Of a DNA stretch of 37,237 nt, positions 10,736 through 20,925 are shown one piece after another. Within the stretch, counting starts at the first letter, position 1. The number at the start of each line of letters is the position of its first letter. The stretch covers positions 258 to 37,494 of the forward strand of contig JADGJC010000366.1 of NCBI GenBank assembly GCA_027596075.1, in the 5' to 3' direction. The translations under genes were made by a program, and so were the position numbers. Source of the DNA: Rhizophlyctis rosea. Taxonomy: Eukaryota > Chytridiomycota > Chytridiomycetes > Rhizophlyctidales > Rhizophlyctidaceae. The notes under the pieces are model-generated. The model saw nothing but the letters and a program-made list of their open reading frames with translations. It had not been told where the DNA came from and made no database searches.

Positions 10736-11259
10736 CGGAGCGGGGGTGTTTTGCACCCTCCAAACAATGCTGGTACAGGAAAGGGATTTGCTCAACCTTC
10801 CAAGCACGTGATGGCGGCTTTTATGTTCGGAGTTGTTCACCTTAGTATGGTCCCACCAGAACTCCAGAATTGGATATTGGACAGAACCGCAATTGCGAGG
10901 ATGGCCTTGACGTCGAGATTTGCTCACTTATCAACGTCAAGATCGGACAGTGTTGGTCCACCGGAGCAGTCCTCCTCTGTCAAAATCTTCCCTGTCAAAC
11001 GAACGCCTTTTTAGATGCAGAAAAATACTTAGAAAATCCAAACATACTTATTTACCCCTCTGTTCAGGTGTCAGGTCCCGTAAATACTCCTCCAAAAGAA
11101 TACCTGACATTTCAGTTCAGCAAAACGCTTCAGATAGCAAGAACCCAAGCTTGCCTTACCCAAAGCGACCAAAGAGTCTCCACTCATCCAAAAGTCCGCT
11201 TCGTATCCTCGATCTGCAAAGCGTTTGGACGCGTACGAATGGATGGCATCAAGTAAATC
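10736..11259. other. Gene-free stretch between convergent genes
   Basis: This lies downstream of both the CCDC42-like gene and the minus-strand Zn2Cys6 gene. A 128-codon plus frame (10870-11256) contains several cysteines (NCEDGLDVEIC, VLLCQNLPC) but has no signal peptide and no family I recognise. I see nothing else. Confidence 0.35.
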
Positions 11260-12051
11260 CTATCCGTAAACTTCGATGAATATGCACATTGACTGCCCAT
11301 GACACAATGTGCTGGTACAAACCGGTGAAGGTAATTGGAGCCGATCAGCAGGCATGTTGTGAATGGTTGGAACAGGCTCTGTAAGGCTACAGACTTTGAT
11401 AAGTATACGTTGCATGCGAATGCATTGTAGTCGCAAACTTCCTAACCTCACGCCTTCAGCCTTTTCCGTCCCGTTCGCGTCTTCGTCATCAACGTCTGGA
11501 GACGTGGTTTTCCGTCTCTTTGTAGTTTTATCATCAACATCGTCCTCCTCTTCCTCTGGAGGCTGTGTTTCGCGTTCTTCCAATTCGTCCTGCACCTCCT
11601 GCTTCACTCCTCTCTGCTCCCATAGCTCCAGAAACTGCTTCATCCGCTTTGAAGACCTTTTAGAGCCAATATCCGATGTATATTGAGCGGCTGGCACGAT
11701 CCGACCGGTGCCTGGGCGAAGGTAAGGCTTCCCACTCAGGCGATCAAAACCCGCCGCAGCAGTTTCAACTCGACTCTTCTCACGGTAGGCCCGTCCATGG
11801 ATTTGTATCGTTGACGATTTGTGACGGGTAGTCTTTTGGAAAGCGGGTGGGACAGCCCTTCCTTCGAAGAAGTCTCCGAAGACAGTGTGGGATGTGGAAG
11901 TGTAGCAGGGTTTGTTTGCTGTTTGGCAGCTACGGCAGGGAATTCCGTCGGGAGCGTCGGCAGGCTTGGTGCATATTTTAAAGAGGAAGGTGCAACGGTC
12001 GCACTTATTTGGGTCCAGGTGTTGCCCATCTTTTGTCCGTTCTTTCTTCAT
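11260..12051 (-). CDS. Zn(2)Cys(6)-type binuclear cluster protein
   Basis: One open frame of 263 codons. Residues about 17-52 fit the fungal Zn2Cys6 DNA-binding cluster, spacing C-x2-C-x6-C-x11-C-x2-C-x6-C: CDRCTFLFKIC, then CRSCQTANKPC. The cluster is followed by a basic stretch and a Glu/Asp-rich region (EEEEDDVDD) next to KRRK, a possible nuclear signal. No fungal-specific transcription factor (MHR) domain is visible, so the role in transcription is inferred from the cluster alone. A ctacag acceptor-like site lies 15 bases before the ATG and an upstream frame contains ACRRCHF, so a first exon may be missing. A gtgagg/ctgtag pair near the 3' end could also shorten the tail. The last 60 residues carry no recognised motif. 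Confidence 0.65.
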   Translation of the reverse strand: MKKERTKDGQHLDPNKCDRCTFLFKICTKPADAPDGIPCRSCQTANKPCYTSTSHTVFGDFFEGRAVPPAFQKTTRHKSSTIQIHGRAYREKSRVETAAAGFDRLSGKPYLRPGTGRIVPAAQYTSDIGSKRSSKRMKQFLELWEQRGVKQEVQDELEERETQPPEEEEDDVDDKTTKRRKTTSPDVDDEDANGTEKAEGVRLGSLRLQCIRMQRILIKVCSLTEPVPTIHNMPADRLQLPSPVCTSTLCHGQSMCIFIEVYG

Positions 12052-12740
12052 GTTGGTAGTGCAACCCTGTAGACACCAGAAAAGAAAATAAGGAGTGTTG
12101 GCAGGTGCACTTGGAAGTTATTCCGCACTGGTAAACTTGCATTGATACTTCGGGAGAGGAATTGAAACAAAGAATTCTGGTCTGGCCTGAAATGACATCG
12201 TCGACACGCTGTGCGCTGCGCCACAGCTTCTTGGGGTCTCCCGCCTTGCAAGATCTTGCCCTTCGCCTTTGGCTGAAATTGGCTCTTGCTCGTGTCTTCC
12301 TCACTTATTATTCCACCCGCTTGCCGCTACGACCCTACAGCAATGTCACAAGCGTCGGGGTAACTCACCCAATTCCAATGCACTCTCTGCAATATATGGT
12401 AACGCTTATCGGGCACCCGCTTGCTTGATTTCCGAGCTGGGCCTCGTCCCAGGGCACATAACCCTCGTCAGACTGGGTGAAGCGGTAGTTCCAGGCGACC
12501 CCCTCACCTCACATGCCTCCACCCGTACCAGTACCGGTGCGAGAAGGAAACGACCACATGCCTGCATTGTTTGGGATTTTCAGGAATGCAATGAGTTCTT
12601 CCACCTGACTCTCTTTGCGGTGCTTTCTTTCAAAAGTAATGGGGATGCAAGGGACAAGTTCTTGTCTCTCTCTGCGAGTGCCCAAAGTCGACTGCTGGCC
12701 ATGCCGGGAAGTGGGTAGAACGAGTCAAACCAAGACCTAG
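12052..12740. other. Upstream flank of the Zn2Cys6 gene, no clear gene
   Basis: The plus frame at 12269-12718 is open for 149 codons but has no domain I know. It could be an upstream exon of the weak gene that follows: a gtaatg site near 12635 would join in phase to an acceptor at 12740. The minus frames here include the possible missing first exon of the Zn2Cys6 gene. I leave this unresolved. Confidence 0.3.
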
Positions 12741-13266
12741 GAAAATTATCTGAAGGGTTCGGTCGGCCATTCCGTTTGGGGGATTGGTTGGGTCAAGCTC
12801 CTAGCTGGGTGGACGTTAGACCCATCGATATTAGCGTGCTGAAAGCTTTGAGGGTATGCTCAGTCCTATGAGTGTTTTGACATGGATCGTGGTACGCTGA
12901 TTTGGCTCTGGCGTTCACTAGGTACCTCAGTTGTTATTCAGATCAAATAATGCGCTGGTGACCGTCGCTTGGCTTGAGGTCCAATCATTTTCTCGCTGGC
13001 ATGAGCATACATTAAACTTTTTTGGGGATGATGAGGAGGGAGGTGGGGGAGGTGACCAACCACAGTTTGGGGCAGGAGCAGGGGCCGGTGCCGGTGACGT
13101 GTCACAAATAGGAATCAAAAGTTGGAATGCTGTAGTATCAGGAGGTGCTAGCAGAACTACCGATCCTGTGTTCCTGTCATTGGAGCATCAAGCGTTGGAT
13201 GATCATGAGGATGATTATGGATGGAGTTCGGATGAAATCGAGGAGGTCTACGGTGTGAAAGAATGA
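12741..13266 (+). CDS. Possible spliced gene of unknown function (5' end unknown)
   Basis: Two frames join well across a consensus intron: 12741-12853 and 12922-13266, with a gtatgc donor at 12854 and a ttcactag acceptor ending at 12921. The joined frame stays open and reads DVRPIDISVLKALR then VPQLLFRSNNALV. Further on come a Gly/Ala-rich stretch (GAGAGAGAG) and an acidic end, DDHEDDYGWSSDEIEEVYG, closed by TGA. The acidic tail and clean junction look like real coding sequence, but I recognise no family and see no start codon for the first exon. An additional exon further upstream is possible. It may be a decayed gene. Confidence 0.3.
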
Positions 13267-14284
13267 GACTGGGGCCTGAGAAGGCCAACAGTGTTGCGAC
13301 TTGGATCAATGAGAATGGTGGGTATTCTCGACCATTCAGGAATCTGCGCTGGGCTCTCCTAATCCTCACTCCCAACTCCCAGCTGTCGTCAGCACCTGAA
13401 CACTTCAATCTTGTCGCCCACGTACAAGATGACTTCCACCCAAGAGGAGATAAACGGAATGTATTTACTTATTGCCGGCGACCCGGTCTCAACCAAGTCC
13501 GCGAGGCATTCCCAGACGATAAACCCTTCATCCACGCCCTCGCTGCCATCTCTGCTGCCAAAGTTAAGAGGCCCTAAACTTTTTTCAAGCCTTGATTGAA
13601 TGGAACCTCTGGCGCATTCTTGGTCGCTGTCTTCTCGTCTCCGTGATTGGTTGCATTCAGTTCAGATGGACTGAATCTCAAATGGATTACATTAGTTAGT
13701 ATCGGCATAGGTGCATGGCATTGTGTAAACAAGAATGTTTGTTGGAGAGATCGGACGCTTTTGGAAGAGATCAAGTATTAGATGTAGATAATGCGGAGAA
13801 CCTTGCTTGGGAGAATCCTCCAGCCAGCCAAAACAAAGAAATTACCAATGTGCACATTCAACAATTGAAATGTCAAGATCATCGGGCAGGAACGGGCTCC
13901 AGTCACTTTCAATGTGGGAGAAGAAAATTGCTGTAGGAGATCCATGACTATTTTACAATTTTAGCTACTTTTGCTCTCCCTTTGTCCTTTCATCACCTTG
14001 GTTTCTAAGCGCGTGACGTCACGCGCGGGTGCGGCACCTCCCGATCACCGATTGCGCTTCGCTTCTGCAAGGATATATTAGATCAGGTAGGTTTTCCATC
14101 CCTCCTCCACTGCCAAAAAGCTTATCAGTCAGCATCACCCTTGGAATCTCCACCATATTTGCACAATTCCTACATGTACCACATTCATCGGTCAATTTAG
14201 GTATGCGACTCCATTGCAGTACCGGCAGCAGGGCTGGCATTAACCTGTTTTTATTGTACTTGCGTGTGGACGTCCGCTAGGCGA
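13267..14284. other. Stretch with weak open frames only
   Basis: A 104-codon plus frame (13263-13577) and an overlapping 62-codon frame (13411-13599, ATG start at 13429 in good context) cover the first 330 bases. The first ends VREAFPDDKPFIHALAAISA, which looks protein-like, but I recognise no family and could not join the two by a good intron. From 13600 to 14284 I see nothing coding; the last part is likely the promoter of the hydrolase gene. Confidence 0.3.
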
Positions 14285-15307
14285 ATGTTGAACCCTTTCG
14301 CCTCCCTACGGCAATGGACGGCCACAGCAACTTCCCGAGTCCTTCACCAGGGATCACTAGTCCAACTCCCTCGCCACACAATCCAGTACTCCTTCGACAT
14401 CTCCACTCAGTTTCCCTACCCATACTATCTCCCTTCGAAATCCCACAAAGTTGACACATCCCTCCCGCTCCTACTCATTCTCCACGGATCTCCGGGAGGT
14501 TTCGATTCAGCACGTTGGCATGCATGCGGGTTATCTACATTTGCACCACCACATTTCAAAAACCGACCTTTCGGAATCATCACCTTCGCTCGGCCAGGTT
14601 ACCTTCGATCCCAACCACCCTGCCCATCGTTTGACGAAGAAGCCTCCGTAATTGTGGACTTCCTTGAACACATAGGCGTGCGTGACAAAACGAAGGTGGC
14701 GATTATGGCGGTGTCGGGATCCGGTCCGGTTGCATTAACGCTCCGAAAGGACTATCCATTACGTGTTGCGGGACTCCTGCTGTTCGATACGATCACAAAG
14801 CGGGTACCGTTCGGGGTTGGCGGGAAGTTGATGGCAACGGTATTTGGTGGGATAGATGCGGTGTCGAATCCTTTATCTTGGTGGATGGACCGGCGGTGGC
14901 ATCCTGAAATCTTATACAAAGCAAAAATGATGGGGCGAGATACGGCGGATGAGATGAAGGCAGATCCGGTTGTGGAGGAGATGTTTCGGGATTATTTGCT
15001 GTGCTACACCTTGGGTTCGCACCGGAGGAAGGGGATGCTCTCAGATTTGTCATTGATAGAAAACTTACCGGAGGAACCGGATTGGGGATCAATCGATGTG
15101 CCAGTTCTGTGCATGCATGGCGAACTGGATGATTCTGTACCTATGACCCATCCTCACCACGTCCTGAAACATGCTGAAAGGGGCGCGAAGGTGGCAAAGG
15201 ACTTGCATGCCTTCCCTCAGGGTATGCACATCCTGCCCCTTAAAAAGACGTCCGAATTGGCGGTAGAATTTCTTTGGGAGCATATTTTCTCGAGACAGTC
15301 AAAATAG
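14285..15307 (+). CDS. Alpha/beta hydrolase fold protein
   Basis: A single uninterrupted frame of 340 residues. The alpha/beta hydrolase landmarks come in order: oxyanion-hole block LLLILHGSPGG (about residue 65-75), RPGYLRS, nucleophile elbow IMAVSGSGPVAL (Ser near 145), acid block HGELDDSVP, and a C-terminal GMHILP supplying the catalytic His. The elbow reads A-V-S-G-S-G, so the Gly usually two before the Ser is Ala. The fold covers esterases, lipases, epoxide hydrolases and proline iminopeptidases; the substrate cannot be told. No signal peptide or membrane span is clear. The ATG at 14285 is the first in frame; seven more codons upstream have no ATG. It lacks introns, unlike most neighbours, and its stop is only 40 bp from the stop of the convergent DUF71 gene. 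Confidence 0.88.
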   Translation: MLNPFASLRQWTATATSRVLHQGSLVQLPRHTIQYSFDISTQFPYPYYLPSKSHKVDTSLPLLLILHGSPGGFDSARWHACGLSTFAPPHFKNRPFGIITFARPGYLRSQPPCPSFDEEASVIVDFLEHIGVRDKTKVAIMAVSGSGPVALTLRKDYPLRVAGLLLFDTITKRVPFGVGGKLMATVFGGIDAVSNPLSWWMDRRWHPEILYKAKMMGRDTADEMKADPVVEEMFRDYLLCYTLGSHRRKGMLSDLSLIENLPEEPDWGSIDVPVLCMHGELDDSVPMTHPHHVLKHAERGAKVAKDLHAFPQGMHILPLKKTSELAVEFLWEHIFSRQSK

Positions 15308-15347
15308 AATAATAATAGAGAGCTGACGATGACTGCCTTGTACTTAT

Positions 15348-16171
15348 TTACATATTTTTAATGTTCATATATGCAAATTTGCCATCTTCAGATTTCGCGA
15401 GCGTCCAATCGACCGAGATGCGTTTTGTAAACAAAGGTGCATCTATCACCATAGTGTGGAACTCGCCTCCCTCACCACACTCATCGACACTGCATTGCGT
15501 TTTCGCATCCCGAAGTTCATTTGAGAAGAATTGCTCGTCGAGGGTTTGACCAACCCATCCTTCTGCCCGCTTACTATCCGTCCATGAACTAAACAAAGTT
15601 ACGTTCACGCAACTTATCAAGGGATTCAACCCCATGGTCCAAACTGCTTCTAATAGTTCGATCTGCCGCCACCAACGTTGATATGAGCACTTTGCATGAT
15701 AGATCCCGATAATTTCATGTGATCTTTCTTCGCTCTTACCCTCTCCTTCCGCCATAATGGCCTGATAAGCTCCACCCCCGTTCCTTCACAAACTCTATCC
15801 ATATAGCTATTTGCGACGTCTTCCACATCCCCCGTCACTATTGCGGTGATCCCCTCCTCTCTTAGATCAGTGACTTGTTTTCTATAGCACTCAAAATGTG
15901 GATCATCGATTTCCAAATATCTATGCGGGATTTTGAGCGCTTCTGCTTGTGCTTCTATGAAGAGCCGAGGGTGGGATAAGAAAGGCTTTGCTTGGGACAA
16001 GGGAGGGGTGAAGGTGATCAGTAGTGCGATCTCAAACGTAACGTCTGCGTCTGCGGGGAAGAGGTGGGGTATCGTTTGCGCGGTTTTAGGGTGCAGGAGG
16101 TGGAGGGCTAGGACGGAGTCCTTTCCTCCTGTAAACGATACAGCGACCTTCCGTGGTCCGGCAGATGCCAT
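15348..16171 (-). CDS. DUF71-family ATP-pyrophosphatase (diphthine-ammonia-ligase-like)
   Basis: Two exons (15740-16171 and 15348-15662) give 248 residues across a 77-bp intron with gtaaga donor and ggcag acceptor. The N-terminus has the PP-loop VAVSFTGGKDSVLALHLL, the ATP-binding motif of N-type ATP-pyrophosphatases. Later blocks are typical of DUF71: GDVEDVANSYMDRVCEGTG, ELIRPLW, and CGEGGEFHTMVIDAP near the C-terminus. In this superfamily DPH6 uses ATP and ammonia to amidate diphthine on elongation factor 2, but this protein looks like the shorter archaeal/bacterial-type branch, and it lacks the C-terminal endoribonuclease-like domains of yeast Dph6. I therefore give no symbol. It is divergent from the citrate synthase gene (236 bp) and convergent with the hydrolase. 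Confidence 0.88.
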
Positions 16172-16407
16172 TATATATATGTGCTAAGTGCTGGATGCTA
16201 CAAATGAGAAGCGAGCTGGAGCCTGGAAGCCTGGCTGCAGGCCTCGGCTGGAAGCGATCCAAAAATATCACACCGTGAAAATGATGGGCTTTGTGGCGAT
16301 TTGGTGTGACCCACACGTCAGGGAACTCCAGGGTGCAATTCAGGGTCAAGTCGTGCTTGGTTTCTCACGAAATCAATCTACGACCATCACCAACAGTCAA
16401 CTCAGTC

Positions 16408-18806
16408 ATGGGATCTGACAGTCACACCAGCAACGCTCAACGCCGCATAGGAGTCGTCCTGAACCACTTGCGTGGTAGCGAGCACCTTGGGAAAGCGGCT
16501 GATGGGTCTGCCAGGCCGGGGCCGACCGTCACTGCCTCCAAAGGCGGAGCAGGAGCTTCGTAAGTTTGCTTGCAATGACTTCAGGTCAAGGAAGAATTGC
16601 TTGCCAACATTCCATTAGTGGTGAACAGCGATACATCTTGACGGACACGGTCTCCGGAAAATCCTACTCTGTTCCCAGCCCTGAAGCGGGTCCCGCGACG
16701 TTTGTGGTGCTTCCCAAAGGGTGAGCCATCGTGCTGTTCTTGGCGGTGTAGTTTGACCCTCACACGCGTTTTGAAGAGCAAATAACACTACGCTGACGGT
16801 GTTGGACAACCGGACCGGCAAAACGTATGAGGTCCCAATCAAAGATGGTACGATTCAGGCCACTGCTTTCCAAGCTATGCGAGACGGTGGAGAGGGTATC
16901 AGGTGCGCAAAGTGATGAGACTGCGGCCATGCTAGGGAATCACATTGATGCGTGCCATCAGAATCTATGACCCTGCATATCAAAACACCGCGGTTGCACG
17001 CTCCTCCATTTGCGAAATTGATGGAGAACAAGGCATCTTGCGTTACCGCGGGTATCCCATCGAAGAACTCGCCGAGAAATCCAACTTCCTTGAGGTCTCA
17101 TATCTATTAATTTACGGTGGGTGGCATACAATCAATGGGGAGCAACCCTTCTGCATAACTGACGCTCGATGCGTATGAAGGCGAGTTGCCCAGCAAGGTG
17201 CAGTACGACACTTGGTGCGCCCAAGTTATGAAGCACACGTTTGTCCACACCCGAGTGCACGAGGTCATGCAGGCCTTCAATTACGATGCGCATCCCGTAT
17301 GTATATCTGATCGCGATTTGTCAAAGCCTCCTTCGACTGACGCACCTCCCTAGATGGGAATGTTTATTAGGTGCGACATGTGCCACCTGGACCATACGTG
17401 GATTCATTGTATTAATCACTGTCACTTAGTTCGCTGGCAGCAATGAGCACATTCCACCCGGAAGCCAATCCAGCATTGCAAGGCCCTGACCTCTACAAAC
17501 GCAACCACAGCGTCCGAAACAAACAAATTGTCAGGTTGATGGGGAAAGTTCCAACCGTCGCGGCAGCGTGCTACCGGTATGTTGGAGGACTTTCCACATT
17601 CATTCAGGGTGCTGACAACGATGGTGCTGCAGACACCGTATCGGTCGACCCTTCAATCTCCCTCAGGACGGTCTCACCTACACGGAGAACTTTCTCTTTA
17701 TGATGGATCATCTGAGTGAACGCAACTACCATCCTAATCCAAGATTAGCGAAGGCTCTCGATATTCTGTTCATCTTGCATGCGGACCATGAATTGAATTG
17801 CTCGACGGCCGCAATGAGACATATAGGATCCAGTTTGGTCGATCCATTCAGTGCTGTGTCGGGGGCGGCCGCGGCATTGTACGGGCCGTTACATGGCGGA
17901 GCTAACGAGGTGAAGAGGAAAAGGGATGTATGGCCTTGAAGTCCTTGCTGATCTTTTTTGCAGGCGGTTCTTCGTATGTTGGAAGACATTGGTAGCGTTG
18001 ACAAGGTCGCGACCTTCCTTGAAGAGGTGAAGCAGCGTAAACGGAAGTTGATGGTGGGTGCCGACGATGTTAGGGCCCTTCCAACTTCCACTGACTATCG
18101 CTCTCCAGGGTTTCGGCCATCGTGTTTACAAATCATACGACCCGCGCGCCAAGATCATTCGCCGCATCGCGTATGAGGTAAGGTTTGATTTCAGGGTCGC
18201 AGCCCTATTTGCCTAAATCAAAACGAACTGAAAATCTGGAAATCAGGTCTTCGATGTGTGCGGGAGGGAGCCTTTAATTGAAGTTGCGATTGAATTGGAA
18301 AAGAGGGCGCTTGCGGACGAGTATTTCGTCAGCAAGAAACTTTATCCGAATGTTGACTGTGCGTTCTATTCGCGCGACTAACATGCATTTCTGCACCTTC
18401 CGCTAACGCAGTACAACCTACAGTTTACTCCGGCTTGATCTACAAAGCCATGGGGTTCCCAACCGACTTCTTCCCCGTGCTCTTCGCCCTTCCTCGTGTC
18501 GCAGGATGGCTTGCTCACTGGGTCGAGCTGGTTGATGATCCAGATGCGAAGATTTGGCGACCCCGACAGGTCTACGTGGGCGAAGGAAAACGGTCTTACG
18601 TGCCGCTCAGTGTCCGGGAAAGTGAATCCACGAGTACTCCTCGCGAGGCGAAGATTGTGACGGGTTTTGAGAGCGTATGTTATTTCTTTCCCAAAATATT
18701 CCATCTCATGTGTTGCTAAGATGAAGCCCTCTTGCAGCATCCATTCAGCAAACGCAGTCGCGTTGCCACATATGACAAAGCCAAGGAAGGCAAAGCGGAG
18801 CAATGA
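16408..18806 (+). CDS. Citrate synthase with N-terminal PTS2 (peroxisomal/glyoxysomal type)
   Basis: Thirteen exons: 16408-16559, 16619-16720, 16777-16902, 16962-17116, 17181-17296, 17354-17370, 17430-17576, 17633-17909, 17964-18053, 18109-18177, 18247-18358, 18424-18674, 18738-18806 (560 residues). It condenses oxaloacetate and acetyl-CoA to citrate. Catalytic blocks are present: [11 protein letters not shown] (His about 359), GFGHRVYK (His about 398) and LYPNVDFYSG (Asp about 454). Residues 13-21, RIGVVLNHL, match the PTS2 peroxisomal import consensus exactly and sit where plant glyoxysomal citrate synthases carry theirs. The N-terminal layout ([30 protein letters not shown]) also follows the plant/bacterial type rather than yeast Cit1/Cit2. 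No PTS1 is seen at the C-terminus (KAEQ). Exon 6 is only 17 bases. Confidence 0.95.
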
Positions 18807-19451
18807 AGGCAATTGTATATAAACCTTATGTTTTCTGCACTATTGATTGTTGCTGGTCATTACTGGCGTATTTGTGGAATGTGGGCTGTGGGTCTTGGGA
18901 CCAAGTTGGTTGCTGCGTGCGACAACCGACTTGATGCTCCTTATTATGCCTAGACAGCGGAGTCGGGCATCTTTGTCTTGTCTTATGTCCGCAAACAGGT
19001 TATCTGAACATGTTCAGATTCATTGTGATTCAGATCCCACCCCTTCCAACCGCCCCAACTGATGATTTACACGTGCTCCGCTCCCACTGACATAAATCGC
19101 CAAATGTCCAATGGAGAAAGAAGGGTGCTTCCCTCCGTACTGCCCCTTCAACTCCCTAGTGCTAAAACCGTGTTCAAGCAAAATCCGTCCGCCTCGCGCA
19201 AACCCTGTTCCACTTCCTCCGCAAACAAATATCCAATTCTTCCCGACGCGTGGAGCAACTCATTTAACACATAGCATTCACGTTGCAATAAAGACGATTA
19301 ATGTAAAGTTTGTCTTATTATATGGCACAAAAAACATGGTTGCAGAAGGCAGAAAAAAATCACATAGCGCTATGTACACTTGCAAATACAAACATCAATC
19401 TCTCAATTGCAAATTCTGTCTGGCGGGGGTGAACGAGTAACGGTTGAAAAG
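18807..19451. other. Gene-free stretch between convergent genes
   Basis: This holds the 3' flanks of the citrate synthase and Ysc84 genes. Frames such as 19111-19440 (plus, 109 codons) and 18847-19062 have no recognisable domain. The last 180 bases are AT-rich, as expected for untranslated 3' sequence. Confidence 0.4.
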
Positions 19452-20925
19452 TTACTGTAGTTGGACGTAGTTGGCGGGGAACTAGATAAATGTAATGGTT
19501 AATGCTCGTCTTCTGTGAACCAATATCATCAGGCCCACACTCACCATTCCCTCACGCCCATTGCACCGTCCCGACCACCAATCATTCGTGCTCGCCGTCT
19601 TCTGAGTAATCACAATCACATCACCCTTCCTAAAACTCAAATCCCCATCCCGTTCCCCAGCAAAATCATACTGCGCAATAGCGGTATCGCTCCGTTTGGC
19701 GGGCACGGGTGGTGCCGGCCTTTGAGGTCTGGATGATTGTGCGGTTGGTTGTGCGAGGAAACCGCTTCCTGACGTGGCGTGCAAGGGACTGGAAGGAGGT
19801 TGGTCGGCCGTGCCGTAGGCGCCGTAGCCGGGACGATCGAGAGATTGGGTTTGGTTCATATATGCGATTTGGTTTTGGTAGGAGTTGGCGTAGGCGCCGG
19901 TTGACATGGGGCGGTTGGAGTCATAGGAGTCGGCGTATGGGTCGCCGGCGCGACGATTTAGGGCCCTAGTAGATGAAGATCAACATTCAGATCGCTACAC
20001 AGAGCTTATTTGTAAATAAACATACTTGTACAGTGCTTCGGCGGCCGGAGGAGGCGGCACCGTTCCAGAGAGGAGCTCTCTTGCGGAAACTTTGCGAGAG
20101 TAGAATTGTGCGTTGGCATCCTTGCGCTCGATGATGGCAGAACCCTCAATGGAGACACCGGCGAACAATCCACGCGTTTTGCTACACCATTTCATGAGTT
20201 CAATGCTTTTGAGTGGCATCCTCTACGCGTTTGTGGTTCATACCTGTAAGAGTAAATGGCAGCAAAGTTTCCAATTGCTCCTCCGGCTTCGGCATTACGA
20301 CCAATGGGACCGGCAGCAACTAAAGACAACGCCCTTCAGTAAGGATCGCGCCCAAATGATTCCAAGCTCAAAACCAAGCTTTCCTACCAGACAAGTTCCC
20401 TCCCAATGTAACATTCCCACCATGACTGAACGCCTTGACCGCATCTTTCGTGTTCAGGATGATGACAAAATCTGTCAATTCCGCGCCGATTTGACCACCC
20501 ATTCCCATTCCAGCGGTTGCGATCGCGGAAGGCGCAGACCATCCTGCATGTTGAACTCTGTCAGCTTTTTGACCCTTGGCACCACCGCACGTAAAGACTT
20601 ACGTCCGTCATCGAGACGAGCAATGACCAACCCCGAACCCGCACGACCAGAGAAGAGAAACCCAGCCTTGAGAACGGATAATACTGCAAGACCCTTGGCG
20701 TTTGCTGTTGTTTACAATCAAAAGATCAGGGGTTACTGAGCGCCCTTCATTTTTTTAAGGGAATTTTCAAGGATGGGTGATGTGAAAGGCATACACACCA
20801 ATGATGTGCGGAGGGATGAGCTGGTCAGGTCCTACACCCTTTTCGGGTTTGACAAACTGCTCAATGATTTTCGCGGCCTTTCGGCATTCGGAGGACAAGT
20901 CACTGGGAATTGGAGAGTTGACCAT
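19452..20925 (-). CDS. YSC84: Ysc84/SH3YL1-family SYLF plus SH3 protein
   Basis: Seven exons (20799-20925, 20603-20704, 20388-20543, 20244-20319, 20026-20181, 19545-19965, 19452-19481) give 355 residues. The N-terminal two thirds is the SYLF (Ysc84-type, DUF500) lipid-binding domain: IPPHIIGNAKGLAV-like opening, KAGFLFSGRAGSG, WSAPSAIATAGMGMGGQ, FVIILNT, and SKTRGLFAGVSIEGS with ERKDAN. A Pro-rich linker follows. The C-terminal SH3 domain (about 299-355) has the ALYDF-equivalent AQYDFAGERDGDLSF, the DWWSGR block and the FPANYV end. Yeast Ysc84/Lsb3 binds phosphoinositides and actin and works with Las17 at endocytic actin patches; human SH3YL1 is the homologue. The last exon is just 30 bases and is needed to complete the SH3 fold. 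The match runs over the full length. Confidence 0.95.
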
